Below are positions 32,651 through 43,936 of a stretch of 64,000 nt of DNA, one piece after another. Every line of letters begins with the position of its first letter. Positions within the stretch are counted from its first letter, which is position 1. The stretch comes from Isochrysis galbana. Taxonomy: Eukaryota; Haptophyta; Isochrysidales; Isochrysidaceae. The notes under the pieces were generated by a model. The model saw nothing but the letters and a program-made list of their open reading frames with translations. It searched no databases and was not told where the DNA came from. Both the position numbers and the translations under genes were made by a program. The stretch spans positions 4,656,148 to 4,720,147 of the forward strand of contig CM030931.1 in assembly GCA_018136815.1 (NCBI GenBank), read 5' to 3'.

Positions 32651-33418
32651 AACCTGAAGTTCTCGGTTTTTCCCGGTCGGCACGCCCCTCCATTTTGGTA
32701 TAAAAATAAAAATCCAGGCCTGGGGTTTCGGTCTCTCAATATCAAAAAGCTCACCCGCCTCCCTCTGAGGGCCCCTCTCGTCGAGTTTTCGTGCGCGTAC
32801 GTCAAGAGTGCACGCGCGAAAGAATTACAAGCTGAGACTTGGCGGGTGCATTTCTCATTTCTACCATCAAAACGAGCTCTTCTGCGTCGATGCCATCACG
32901 AGGCCAATTGCCAAGAGCTCTTTCCCATCCCCACCCGCGCCTAGACCTACGCTAGAGAGTAGATAAATGCCCACAACGGCTAGCACGACTAGGCCGGCGC
33001 GAATACGACGTTTTGGTTGCGTTGCGTGTTGCTTTCACGACAGCCCAACTCAACAACAAATATTGTGTGCTACACGTCACACATGTTGTCCTCACGCACG
33101 CGCATCACACGGAAACGCCAACCGCTACCTACCGCTAATCAGTGTTGCTAGTGCAACAATAACTTATCACAGCCATAGGTTCCGTCATAGCTTTGGGCAA
33201 GAGTACCGACTCGAAGATCTTTATGACATGGTTGAGGCGAAGAAACGTGCCGCCGAGCTCGATTCACCGTCAGCACCGCGCTGCCTCTCTATAGAGGCTA
33301 AGCTATGCCACCATCAGATCAAGGGGAAGGGTCAAAACGGTAGCGACGGCCTCGACGGTATGCAATCTCTCCACTATTGCCAACAAGTAAGCCGATAGGT
33401 AGGCCATGTACGAGCACA
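32651..33418. other. Intergenic between repeat and Sds3-like gene
   Basis: No recognised gene. Short frames exist without distinctive motifs. Confidence 0.3.
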
Positions 33419-34855
33419 TCATGATCGCGGCTTCAACGCGTATCGTCCATTGCGGAGTTGCGAAAGTGTCACCTTGAGCTTGCTGCCATCCGATGCGCGA
33501 AGCGTGGCCTCTACTGCGTTCATAGCGGTGATGGTCCACTCATCGACGATGGGCTGCCCATTGTGAATCACCGTCACTGCGGCGCCGCGTTCAAAACTCA
33601 TGCCATGGCAATGGAGCTGTGGCAAGGAGAAAGGAACATTGCAAAGAATCGTAAGCACAGGCTTGTGAGAAGCGGGATTCATTGTCGGCACCAAGACCGA
33701 TTGTCCGTGTCGCGCGTGGACAGCAAATGAAGAGAAGAAATACCGCAAAAATGGTGATACAGGCTTGCAAGGTGCAGAATCGCAAGACCGACATCCCACG
33801 TCGCGGTGGGTAGCAGGGCCTCGAGCCTAAGAATACCTGCAACCTGCTACGGTCGTACCACACCTCATTCGCGTTGTGTCGAGTGTCGTCACTCGACATG
33901 GCAGCGTTCCGCATAGTGTACTGGTCGATGTTCTGCGGAAGCAAAAAGGTGAGGAAGGTTGAACTATTGAGCGACGGGAGAAGTAAATTCGGCATGATTG
34001 GCGTGGGATTCAATAGAGGGGCAACATGTTGCATTCACCCGCATGATTTTGTCAATGTCAGCTTTGCACTCCTCGGGCTTGAGCATGAAGTCGATGGTGT
34101 TGCCTACTTTAAGGAGGAGAGAAAAGAAGAACCCGTTAATGAGATGTTCAGGTCGACGACAAGTCTGCCGAAAATGGGTGTGATCTAGCGCTTGCTCACC
34201 AGTTGTTTTCTTTCTCTTCGCATCGTTCGGTAAGGGCTTGTCTGGCTCTGAAGTTCGCCGCCCCATCCTGAATCCTGCCTGCCTCGCCAATTTCCTATGC
34301 TTCTGCTCGAGCGAGTCGATGAGACGACTCCGAAAGAACTCCATCTGGGCCTGAGGAACACAGGCGACGCATGGTCGGCAAGCTCACGAGCCGGAGTGTG
34401 CGGGTGCGGATGGATCTGGAGCGCAAGCGTTCGGATAGGAGATTTCCGTCGTTTGTGGCTGGTGAATGGCGCACCCTGTACTCATCCTCCACTTGTTTCT
34501 TATCGCACTCGAACAGGGCAAGGATGTTTGCTGACTGAGCGTTCTTGAGACGCTCCGCCTGCGTGATGTGGGTCTGCATCGCCTTCCGGTGCGTCTCAAG
34601 CTGAGCGATGAGGACCGGATGGGTACCTGCGTATGGCAGCAAGCCCTCCGGCTCAGCCGGCACAGAGAGGCAGAGGGCGTGTACGGGCTCCGTGCAGCTG
34701 CCGCTCGCTGGCTGTGTGCAGCCAGACAGACCGTTGGTGATGGCGTCGATCTCGGACTTCCATCCAGATGTGGAAGGTGCGTCGTCGGCCGCGTCTGGGC
34801 TCTCTGCGGTGGGCGGCGGCTCGACCGCATTACGCCGGCTTGCACGCAGGCTCAT
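33419..34855 (-). CDS. Sds3/BRMS1-like subunit of a Sin3 histone deacetylase complex
   Basis: Five exons, complement of 33419-33616, 33837-33932, 34039-34103, 34200-34350 and 34475-34855, give 296 residues with all phases consistent. Introns are 124, 96, 106 and 220 bp (donors GTGCGC, GTGAGC, GTGAAT, GTATTC). Residues 70-145 form a long helix (LPYAGTHPVLIAQLETHR, QVEDEYRAQMEFFRSR, LIDSLEQKHRKL) as in Sds3 and BRMS1. A short conserved motif follows (IDFMLKPEECKADIDKIM). The end is a compact domain (FERGAAVTVIHNGQPIVD, DGSKLKVTLSQLRNGRY) matching the Sds3 C-terminal pattern. Sds3 scaffolds HDAC activity on chromatin. An alternative acceptor at 34107 would add one residue to exon 3. Family assignment is by motif, not by search. 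Confidence 0.75.
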
Positions 34856-34879
34856 GGTAGTGGAGAGGGGCGGCCAGGC

Positions 34880-35120
34880 GTCGGCAGGCTGGCAAAGAAG
34901 GGGGAGAGAGAAGAGCGAGAGGGAGGGAGGCGGGGGGGGGGGGGGGGGGAAGGGAGAGAGACAGGGAGGGAGGGAGAGGGGGAGAGAGGGAAAGAGAGAG
35001 GGAGAGAGGAAGGAGAGAGAGAGGGGGGGGAAGGCGAGGAGGGGAAGGGAAGGGGGCGTAAGCTTCGGTCCGTCGAGCGAGAGGAAGAGAGACCCCCTCC
35101 CCCTCCCCCGCCCCGCCCCC
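34880..35120 (+). repeat. Purine-rich gagaggga tract with poly-G and poly-C
   Basis: Low-complexity polypurine DNA immediately 5' of the Sds3-like start, which reads as a pyrimidine-rich leader on that gene's strand. The VPS13-like gene has the same kind of CT-rich leader, so this may be promoter or 5' UTR sequence. Confidence 0.6.
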
Positions 35121-35824
35121 CCCCCCCTGTACCGGACCATACAGATACAGATATAGAAGCGATGGCGACCCATTAGAGGATGTACGAGTAGAGCAATTTT
35201 ACTCGGTGAGTGTGTATGAATGAAGACAACTCCCAGCTAGCACCCTTGACCCTTGTACCCTTTTGTTCTTCCGCATAGTATTTTTGACCAAGATGTCATC
35301 TCCCTGCTGCCGGCTTGAAGCGCCAATTTTGGCGCTTCGGTTTCATCCTTAGAAGCAGCGTGTGCAGGATGAGGTGCGTGTAAGAGATAAGTGACTTTAA
35401 GTGAGATGCCGTAGGCGAAAAGTGGCGCGACGTACTTTTTCTTCTCGGGCCCCCAAGAGAGCCTTCGTGGCCCCCCCCGCCAGGTGGAAGGTTGGCGGCG
35501 CCCAGAGGCCAGAGGAGACGAAAGTCCGTTTCCTCCCGGCACATCTCCTCTTACCTAAACGGCGTATTTTTGTTAGAAAGATGAGAAAGTAGGGCGGTCA
35601 AACAGCAAATAGGGGCTTTTTAAATACTAGTAAGGGTTGGGCTGCATTTTTTGACCGTGGCGCGATGCCCAATAAAAATCTCCAGGGGGCAGGGGGGCCA
35701 CCTGCCACAACGAAAATCTTCGATCTTCGCCAAGAAATGGTGCGATTCGCCCCCCCTCTCTCCCCCTCCGCCCTCCGTCACGCGCGCTCACGCTCTACCC
35801 GTAAAGAATTTGCGGTCGCGCCCG
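35121..35824. other. Intergenic, includes terminal-type motif at 35590
   Basis: tagggcggtcaaacag at 35590-35605 is followed by gcaaataggggctttttaaa. No gene supported. Confidence 0.4.
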
Positions 35825-35985
35825 TGGGGGGATCGGTTGCTTTATATCTAAATCTAAGCTACATTCGACATTTGACATTTGATTCCCGCCCGATGCAGCG
35901 CCGTGTCGGGCTGCCGACAGTCCGCAGTCCGACCACCCCCTGACCCTCTGGCCTCTAGCGTCGTTGTCGTTGCCCGCGCAGCCCA
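35825..35985 (+). repeat. Dispersed repeat, pair with 32515-32650
   Basis: Same ordered blocks as the partner, with tandem duplication of tccgcagtccgaccacc. Confidence 0.65.
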
Positions 35986-36470
35986 CCCAGCTCCTCACAG
36001 CGCGCGCACGCGGCTACCCTGGCTACCAGAGGCCAGAGGCCCCGCCCCGACCATCCCGACCCGCCCCTCGCAGGATTGGCCCTCTCTCGAAGTCGCGGCA
36101 TCGAGAACTAGGATCAGCTCACCGGCGCGGCCGTCCACGCGTGGCTGACAAGCCTCCGCGTTGAGGCTGCCTACGCGGCCATCCTCCCTCTGACGGCGCT
36201 AGATCCGGCGCTGATCGATGGGCGGCCTCAGGATGGGCAGGAGAGCCCAAGATCCTGCCAGAGCGCCTCACAGCCTCACAGCGCATCTGGCGGGAACCCA
36301 CTCCACCCAGAGCAGAAATCGTCCTCTGCCGCTAGGTGGTGGGCTTGGCAGACGGTATCGGACATCAATCCATACTGCTAATGACGCGCGACGGCGCAAC
36401 GAAAGCGCTCAAGGCACGCGGAGCTCGTGCAGCGAAGGCGCAAACCAAGGTCTTGGCAATACTTGACATA
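35986..36470. other. Unassigned, possible retroelement interior
   Basis: No gene supported on either strand. Confidence 0.3.
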
Positions 36471-36474
36471 GAAG

Positions 36475-37150
36475 TCAAGGAGAGCCGTAGACCGCGGAGC
36501 CGACGCGGCATCCATCGACTGACGGACTGGAGGTTACGGATGGAACAGGAGGAACCGGATGGGGCGGAAGGTAGGCGGCAAAAGGCACGGCCTTTTGGGC
36601 ATTGGCGGGTTGGACGGGCTGACCATCTTCCATGGTTGGAAGATGGATGGCGGGCAGTGGCGAGGGCGAGCGCGAGGACGGAGCGGACATAGCGGACAGC
36701 GAGTGTGAGTGGGTGAGTGAGTGGATTTGGTTGGTGTTGTAAGATTGCTTGTTACGACGGAGCGAGAGCGAGAGCGAGAACGAGGGAGCGAGGAGCGACT
36801 GGGGCGAGGGACGGGGGCGACAGGGGCCGACAGGATACCAACCCGACTAGTCCGACAACAATCCGAGGCGAGTGGACGAGGGGTTCGGCATCGGTGGGAA
36901 GCAGAGCGGGTAGCGGGCCCGACTCTGTGGATTTGGGGCTCTGGAGCTCTGGAGCTCCTGTGGTGGGTCCGGCGCGGGACGCGACGACTCAGATTCTTCA
37001 CCTGACGGACTGGAGGTTACGGATGGAACAGGAGGAACCGGATGGGGCGGAAGGTAGGCGGCGGAAGGCACGGCCTTTTGGGCATTGGCGGGTTGGACGG
37101 GCTGACCATCTTCCATGGTTGGAAGATGGATGGCGGGCAGTGGCGAGGGC
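36475..37150 (-). mobile_element. LINE-like 5' ends, partly duplicated
   Basis: A 150-base block (36519-36668) is repeated at 37002-37150 with a few changes. On the minus strand the left copy begins MSAPSSRSPSPLPAIHLP at 36690. It then reads MEDGQPVQPANAQKAVP and YLPPHPVPPVPSVTSSPS; the right copy has the same text. A leader with repeated gctctcgctc precedes the left start at 36750-36790, as at 7660-7710. I infer a retroelement ORF1 start. The duplication suggests nested or tandem insertion. Confidence 0.55.
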
Positions 37151-37157
37151 CCAGCGT

Positions 37158-37352
37158 GGCCGCGAGGAGAGGGTGTGCTGGGGTGCGTAGGGTCGGTGCT
37201 TGCACTGGGGGGAGGACAAATATCGAGGGGAGGGGGCAATGCCCCCCCCCCCCGGTACCACTCGGACACCTGGCTCGCCAGGCATGGCGGGAGTCCGGGG
37301 CTGAAAAGTTGTGTCCAATTAGCTAGTGGGGTTGGCTAGGATATAACATTTT
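37158..37352 (+). mobile_element. Lone tail of the F-type dispersed element
   Basis: ggacacctggctcgccaggc, then gaaaagttgtgtccaattag and ggttggctaggatataacat match the 3' 190 bases of element F. The head is absent, so this is a 5'-truncated copy. It ends in repeated attttaattta. Confidence 0.75.
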
Positions 37353-38220
37353 AATTTTAATTTAATTTAATTTAACAGTCCGCGGCCAGGTGCTCTCCGC
37401 GCGCGGGGGAGGGGGATTCCTACTGTTCCCCCTCCGGACCTCCGGAGTTCCTGTCGGCGTGCTCTCCGCGCGGGGGGGAATCTTCGGCTCTTCACCAGCG
37501 CCCCCTGCGAAAGCGTCGCCCAAGGCCCAAGGTGGGGCGTGCAGTAGGCAGTAGCAGTAGGAGTGGCATCCATGCTGTTATTTGACGAAACTGCGAGGAG
37601 GCGCGGGCAATCGTTCTCCAAGGGGGGGCGGATTTCCCTCAAAGCAACAATGGGGGCTTCCTTGCTCGAGTTGCTCGACTTCGAAACGTTGTTGCGGCTG
37701 GCAGCGACCTCGCAGCCCGGTGCCCAGTGCCGCCAGGCCGCCCGGGGAGATTCGACGCGCCTCGTTGTGGCCGATGTAACGAGATTTGACACGAGTGACG
37801 GCTCTGAGCGTCCCGACGCCTCGAGGGTTCCAAGAATAGCTGAGGGATGGAGTTTGGAGTCATTCGATGTGGATATGTTGTTTTGAACTATCGGATGCGA
37901 GCGCTTTTTTTTGGCTGTGGCTGTGGCTACCACTGACCACTGAAGTTGTTGAGTGTTGAGTGATTTGGCCATACGGTCCAGGTCCCACCACTTGGAGGGG
38001 CGTGTGGCGCGGTCGGCGGCCGCTGAGTCGAGGAAAAGATTTTCAACGAATTTGTCGAGTCCATTCGTTGTGGTGTTACACCCTTGAGCGGCGTCGTCGA
38101 GCGCGCTAGTGTTCTAGCGTTGTAGAAGTTGGAGTGGTCTCTCGGCGGGGGTACCACGTTGGAAATTGTAGTCTTGTAAGAGGTCTTGTTGGCTAGCATC
38201 CCTAGCCACATACACCGGAC

Positions 38221-38968
38221 CCTACATGGGAGATACGGGCCATCGGCCCACCAGATACGGTAGATACGGCTGTATCTGGGTCAACTCCCAGATACGGCCA
38301 GATACAGTGCTAGATACAAATACAGTCCAAATACCGGGGGGGGGGTACGGAGGCGCGGCGCGCGCGCAGGAGGCCGCGCAGCCAAGTGATGGTGAATCAG
38401 TTCGTCAGCTGACACCAACTTCGAGCTAACACTGACATCTGACATCAGTAGCTGATGTCAGCTGATGAGGTCCATCAGCTGACATCACCTCAAACAGCAG
38501 AATATCAGCATATCAGCTGATATCAGTCATCACCTGTGTCTTTGCTGCAAATGTAAATACGACAAATCGCCCTTCTCTTGCGATAACGGGCCCCAAGCGG
38601 CTCAGGTGACTACTACCTTGCGTTGAGTGGTCCTGGATACGAGTTCGAACCCCAAATGGATTCGTTTTATGCATTTTTTCTTTGGCTGTAGAAAGTGAAG
38701 GGGACTGCATGTTTTGTTTTCTCCCCGCTCCAAGCTACTGATAACTGACATTAGTTGTCAGCTCGAGGTGAACTGATACTACGCGCAAAACGCCTATTTT
38801 AACGCGCAAAACGCCTATTTTAACAGTAGAAGCACAGTTATAATGGTAAAATCGTCATTTAAAGCCTAGGAGTGGTGTGTATCCTGGTCTGGAGCTCCCC
38901 CAGATACAGTAGATACAGCTGTATCTGGCCCCTCCCCCAGATACAGTATCCTGTATCTCCCATCTAGG
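38221..38968. mobile_element. hAT-type MITE nested in element K
   Basis: Exact 8-base target duplication caccggac at 38213-38220 and 38969-38976. The ends are near inverted repeats (cctacatgggagatacgg and the complement of ctgtatctcccatctagg). Subterminal agatacrg motifs are repeated many times on both sides. The interior carries many cagctgat palindromes and no transposase. An 8-base duplication is characteristic of the hAT superfamily. A hAT transposase remnant exists at 60033. Confidence 0.88.
38589..38655 (+). ncRNA. Degenerate tRNA-Ala-like sequence inside the MITE
   Basis: The order gcggctcaggtg (A-box-like), accttgcgttgagtggtcct (TGC anticodon-like loop) and gagttcgaacccc (B box) matches the layout of a tRNA-Ala, but stems are broken. 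It is probably a SINE-like or tRNA-derived passenger, not a working tRNA gene. Confidence 0.4.
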
Positions 38969-39279
38969 CACCGGACGAGCCATGCGCCAACCGCGCACAC
39001 CCCCATCGCGGGGGAGGGGCTCCGTTGCCCATGAGCCCATGAGGCACGGTCCCTGAGCACTAGGATGAAACTAGGACAACAAGAAAACTCTGACAGTGTC
39101 GGCGGCGGAGAAGAAAAAGAGGAGAGTCTGAGTCTAGTGGAGTAATTTACTCTAGTGGCACATTAGAGAAGTTGAGGTGGGGGGAGGGGGGGGGGGGAAG
39201 GCCCCCGCCCGCTGTAGAGAGAGGGGAAGGAACGCGAGGAGGGAGTTGGGGGGCAGCGTGGCGCACGCGCGTTGGCGCC

Positions 39280-42265
39280 ATGTCGGAGGAGGATGCCTCG
39301 CGCGCCGAGACCGCAGCGACCGACCCGCTCCAGCAGTACCAGCGCGACGTGAACTGTCTGTCCGATGCGGACCGGACGACGCGCAAGCGCGCGCTCACCA
39401 AGCTCGCTACCTCTGTCCAGCCGCTCCTAAAGGGCGAGCCGCAGACCCTCTCTGCTCTGTGGGAGCGGCTGCTCCGCACGCCGCTACTCAAGCTTCTCGC
39501 CGACCCGGTCGAGAAAAACCGCGAACTGGCCATCACACTGTGCAGCATTATTCTGGCCGACTTGCCTACTGAGCCGCTCCTCGTCTCGCTCTCCCACATC
39601 CTTCCCACAGTCGTTGGCCGCATTGGCCCAACTGAGGCGGAGCCAGCGGAGGAGTTGCGCCTGCAGCTCTTCGAGCTGCTTCAGAATCTATGCCGACGTT
39701 CTGGCCCTCCACTGGCGGCGTACCTGCCGGAGGTGGTCTCAATTCTTGCGGCTGGCTTCGCCGATGCGTTTCCGGACGTAAAGAAGTTGGCATGTGCCAT
39801 CTGCGTCGACGTGTGCGACTCGCTTGCCGGTCGAATCGAGCCGCATGTCGCCAGCCTTGTCCACGCCCTGGTGCCGGCGTTGAGCCACCAGCACTCGCGT
39901 GTGCGTTCCGCCGCCACCGAGGCCCTCGTCTCGTTGATTCTGCGTGAACCCTCAGTACTACCAGAGATGGGAAACGCGCTTGCCATCATCGCCACGGACC
40001 GAGCGAGCACTGTGAGGGAGCAAGCCGTCCACTCCATCACCCGGCTGCTGGCGACCATGCCGCAACGCAAGGCACACGCGGCGCGGCTGCTGCCACATCT
40101 GCTCTGTGCGCTCTCGGACGAGGTGGAGCAGATCCGGCAGCTGGCCAACGTCTCCCTCACAAAGCTCGGCGATCTGGCGAGAGCTGGCGCACCGGAGCCC
40201 ACTCCCATGCCGGTGAGCCCTGATTTGGCTGCCGCTGCTGCAGCAGCTTCCATCGAGGACTCTCCGATGGACGAGAGGCAGTCACGGGGCGACGAGGCCG
40301 CTGCTCTGGCGGGCGCGGCCGTGGCCGCCGCGAGCAACGCTTGCGCACCGCCTCCCGCCGAGTTGCGAGGCACACTATTTGCGACTGTCCCGCCAGTTGG
40401 AGCTGCCATGCTGGTCGCTCGGGAGCTGCACCGAATCCTGCCGCCAGCGATGAAGGAGCTCTCCGACTGGACAGCAAAGGCACGCACTCGTGCGGCAGAC
40501 ACGCTGCTCGGGGCTCTGTGGTACAGCGGCCCCGCTGCCACGGAGCATCTGCAGGCTCTGCTCGCCGCCTTCGCCAAGACCATCGAGGACTCGGATGAGG
40601 TGGTTGCTAGGCAAGTGCGTCGGTGTGCGTGCGTTGTCGGCCGGTCCTGCGATCTGGGCGTGTACATGCCTTTGGTTATGGACAATCTGAAACTGGTGGC
40701 GACGGCGGACGTCGACACACCCAAGAGCACGCCCGGCGGCGGTGCTGACTTCCTCCGTGGGGGCGGCCACCACCGGCGTGTTGCAGCGGAGGTCACCGTG
40801 GTCGAGGGAGGCGAAGTCGAAGCCGGCACGATTGGCAAGCGGGCAGTTTGGTTGACTCTTCTAGGAGCGCTCTCTGCAGGGGCCACTCCTGAGCAGCTGC
40901 AGCCCCATCTCAATGCGTTACTCATGGCGATTGCGAGCCCTACTTTCTGTGTCCCCGAACATGCATCCGATGATGAGCGCGGCGCGGCGTATTCTGCAGC
41001 CCAGTTGCGCTTGTGTATGTTCCTCACGCAGCTCATCGAGTCTGCTGGCGCCCAGTGCGCCAAGGGCGAGTGCGGGCTGCTGCTCTACTCGGCGCTCATG
41101 CGTGTTGCCTCTGTCCCATCGTCTGCGCGGCGTGGCTTCGATTCTCAGAAGCGAGCTATTGAGGCGTTGGGGGTAATGGCCGCGACCGTGGGGGAGTCTG
41201 GCACGGCGTCGCTACATGCTAGATACATGCCAACCCTCCTCATGCAGATCACCGCGTGCGGATCCTACAAGAGCTGGAAAGTCGACTCGGCCGACTGGTG
41301 CGCATGGCGAGCGTGGCCGCCCTCGAGTGCAGTGATATCCGAGTATGGCACTGCTTTCGCCATCTCAAAGTTCGCACCCTTCTATCCCGTTGACTTCTAT
41401 CCGCCCCATCGCCCCATCTCGTTGCAGGCACCTCATGCAAGCGCTCTGTCGCCAGAGTGATGGTCGCGTCGCCGGCGGCGCACTGCTGTTCATCTTGCCG
41501 CCTTTGGCTGCGATGTTGGATCCGAAGGAAGATCTGCATCTCCGCCTGACCGCTCTTTCGCTATTCGATCACTTGCTAGCATCTCGGGACTTTTGTGCTG
41601 CATCAGAGTGGTCGGAGATGGGAGAACATGCCTTCGCCGCGATGCTGATGCCCAACATTGTGTGGCGCGCCGGTAAGCCAGCCGAGCAGGTGCGGCTAGC
41701 TGCTTACATGTGTCTTGAGAAGCTTCTCGCGACGGGGCATGTCACCGGTGAGCAGCTAGCCAATCGGGCTGCTGAAGCCTTGCCGCTATTCGTCTCGGGG
41801 CTCGACGATGACAACGTCGAGACCCGCCGGCTCGTTTGCAAGGTCTTGGGTGTTGCCATCCCACTCCTCGGTGCGCAGCACATCGACCATGACCAGATGC
41901 GCCTGTTGTACCCAGAACTGACGAAGCGCTTGGATGACTCCTCCGATGTCGTCCGCGTTGCTGCATGTGTCCCGCTCATCGCGATGCTCCGCGCAGTACG
42001 CTATTCGGCCTCGTGGTCCCAAACGCACAATTTTGATCGCACCAACTTCATTTACTTTCTGCAAGGATTGCTTGTCCACCTAGACGATCCTAGTCCTGAG
42101 ATCCAAGCAGAGGTACAAGCTGTCCTTGAATTTGCGGCGCCGATGGACCCGCCGGAATTCTGCAATCAACTTCGGCTAGTACGTGATCGGCACCGTTCTC
42201 CGAAGCTATGCAATTTGCTCATAGAAAAGGCCGGCTCGATTCCACCAGGTGGAACGCTCGTGTAA
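39280..42265 (+). CDS. DNAAF5: DNAAF5 (HEATR2) dynein axonemal assembly factor homologue
   Basis: A cytoplasmic HEAT-repeat protein needed to preassemble outer and inner arm dyneins of cilia and flagella. The start (YQRDVNCLSDADRTTRKRAL) and continuous HEAT helices match the family, for example RSAATEALVSLILREP and VREQAVHSITRLLA. So does the C-terminal signature YPELTKRLDDSSDVVRVAA, then FLQGLLVHLDDPSPEIQ, and RHRSPKLCNLLIEKAGSI. The frame breaks at 41256. One intron at 41256-41427 (GTGCGG ... TTGCAG) joins LLMQITA to HLMQALCRQS and gives 937 residues. An Ala-rich disordered insert lies at about residues 310-375. The ATG at 39280 follows a G-rich leader, and element K copy 2 ends 183 bases upstream. 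It implies the organism builds motile flagella. Confidence 0.85.
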
Positions 42266-42730
42266 ATATTGATAGATTCCACCTCACGGTGGTCCCGTCT
42301 GTGGGGCCTCTGGTGAAAACGAGTGCTATTTTAAACGCGTGTGCTTGTGCTCGTTCGAACCACGAAAGATGAGATGTCATTGTGGTGAGAACGGACTCTT
42401 TCAGGCGGAGTAACATTGTGCCATTGTTGCGTGTGGATACTCTACTCGATGGGGGTCAAGGGGCGGCCTACATGACGACGAGAGGAGAAGTCATCGTTAA
42501 TGCAGCCCGCAGTGAGCCTTACGTCAAGTGACGTGGCGCACTGGCAATACCACAACAGCGGCAACCTTACAACAAGGAGATAAGTGACGGGGGCATGGCA
42601 CAAAATGTGCATGTGAGCATAGCTGATAGCTGCCGATAGCTGAGCGCGCTCGCGCTGCTAGCGACTAGGCAATGGTGATTATCATAGCGTTGCCGCTCTT
42701 CAAGCTTCAAGCAGGCAGCCAATAACAACT
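42266..42730. other. Downstream of DNAAF5, no gene seen
   Basis: No ORF with supported function on either strand. Confidence 0.35.
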
Positions 42731-42812
42731 TAATGTAGGCGCAGTTAGTCGGTGAAGGCAAGTTCGTGGTAGGGGCAGTTAGTCGGTGAAGGCAAGTTAG
42801 TGGGTGAAGGAA
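42731..42812 (+). repeat. Short tandem repeat, about 34 bp, 2.3 units
   Basis: gcagttagtcggtgaaggca followed by agttygtgg recurs; the last unit is partial. Confidence 0.75.
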
Positions 42813-42898
42813 CACGCTATGGCCGAGGTACCCACTCTCAATCGCACTTTTTTTTTTGTTGTACTATGCAGTTAGGGGTATCCACAACAAAAGGTCCG

Positions 42899-43210
42899 AT
42901 GAGTGATCCAGAGGAAGAAGTGAAGAGAATGAAGAAAGAACTGGAGAACGACATGAAGGAAGAGGAAGAACTGGAGAGAGCAATGAAGGATGACCTATCT
43001 ACATCATTAAAAAAACTTGCCTCAAAGCGCGCACCTAAATGGACCAAAAGCGCGCGCCGACCGCCCCGGGAGGAGGGGACGCGGCGGGAGGGTCTTGGGC
43101 AAAGCGAGACACACTCGACCCCTGTCCGGCGCCAGCGGCAAGACCCTCCCCTCCATCAGCATCACCGAGGGAGGGGGCAGAACAAGACGGGGGGTTCTGT
43201 ACCCTGGTGA
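42899..43210 (+). CDS. Charged coiled-coil ORF, unknown
   Basis: Begins MSDPEEEVKRMKKELEND, then MKEEEELERAMKDDLST, a clear short coiled coil. It then turns into Arg/Pro-rich low-complexity sequence. A second ATG in another frame at 43039 opens MDQKRAPTAPGGG, resembling the ORF at 6609. It may be a retroelement ORF1 with a coiled coil, or a host gene fragment cut by a frameshift near 43030. Confidence 0.25.
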   Translation: MSDPEEEVKRMKKELENDMKEEEELERAMKDDLSTSLKKLASKRAPKWTKSARRPPREEGTRREGLGQSETHSTPVRRQRQDPPLHQHHRGRGQNKTGGSVPW

Positions 43211-43736
43211 CCAAGACGGACATTGCTGTTGGAAGAGAACGACGCGAGGCGAGGGAGGCGGGTGGCAAGAGCAGAGGGGCGGAGAGCGCACAGTGGAGAG
43301 AGAGGAAGCGCGGCGGCGAGAGGGGAAGCGGCGCGGCGAGGCCGAAGGGAGGGAGAAGAAGGTGGCGTCAATGAGCGGCGGGCGAGGGGGGCCGTGCGGG
43401 GTGGGGCGGCAGTGTCGAAATGCGCGGGGTGTCAGAATGCGCGGGAGAAGTGGCGAGTGCGGAGGGAGAGGGGGCAGTTCTGAAAGCGCGCACCAGGCTC
43501 TTGACCAAAAAAAAACGATCGCTTTCAAAGGAATTCGATCAATTTTCTTTGGAGGGGAAAACCAACATGGGATATCATGAGATATCGTGATTTCAACGAT
43601 ATATCCACCCTGCCCCAAATCGAGTGAATGGAGTCAGACCACGTGTGTGTTTCAACATGTGAAGGGTCAAGTTGACTCAAGTAACCTCCAGGTGACAATG
43701 AAAGGTGTCAGCAGGGATGGGGATAATTGAACGCTT
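43211..43736. other. Intergenic, purine-rich, no gene seen
   Basis: Gagagg-rich DNA to about 43490, then AT-richer spacer. Long frames here are low-complexity. Confidence 0.35.
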
Positions 43737-43936
43737 TTGGTCTTGCTAAAACGCGATAGCTCCCCGGGGGACGTAAAATCTCCCAATAGCTCTCGGGGGA
43801 TTAGACCTTCACGCGCGAGTCGGGGCTGCGCGCCGCGAAGGAGGAGGGGCTCGACGTCGCCGCACGCCGCGCGGCCGCCCGCCTCGCCTCGATGCGCTTC
43901 GTGCGCACCGCGATCCCTCAAGTTCTGCGAACACAT

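Larger units (their letters stand above)
37930..39097 (-). mobile_element. Element K, copy 2, interrupted by a MITE
   Basis: K sequence runs on the minus strand from 39097 (ctgtcagagttttcttgttg) to 38969, and resumes at 38220 down to about 37930, with a 748 bp element between. The resumed part reads CNTTTNGLDKFVENLFLD, then AAADRATR and KWWDLDRMAKS in one open frame. That frame continues without a stop to 37367. Its head lies 183 bases from the DNAAF5 start, in divergent orientation. Confidence 0.8.

Noticed and set aside
34568-35176. 202-codon plus-strand ORF with Arg/Glu/Gly-rich end
   Set aside because: Antisense of the Sds3-like exon 1 plus the purine-rich leader.
38390-38530. CRISPR-like spacing of cagctgat repeats
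   Set aside because: Repeats are short, irregular and palindromic, in a eukaryotic MITE.
39681-41063. 460-codon minus-strand ORF across DNAAF5
   Set aside because: Antisense shadow of a well supported HEAT-repeat frame.
41256-41345. Alternative frame ILQELESRLGRLVRM as extra HEAT exon of DNAAF5
   Set aside because: It needs two further shifts without splice signals of good quality. The single intron 41256-41427 keeps frame with a strong acceptor.
42345-42365. gttcgaacc string as a possible tRNA B box
   Set aside because: No A box or stems around it.
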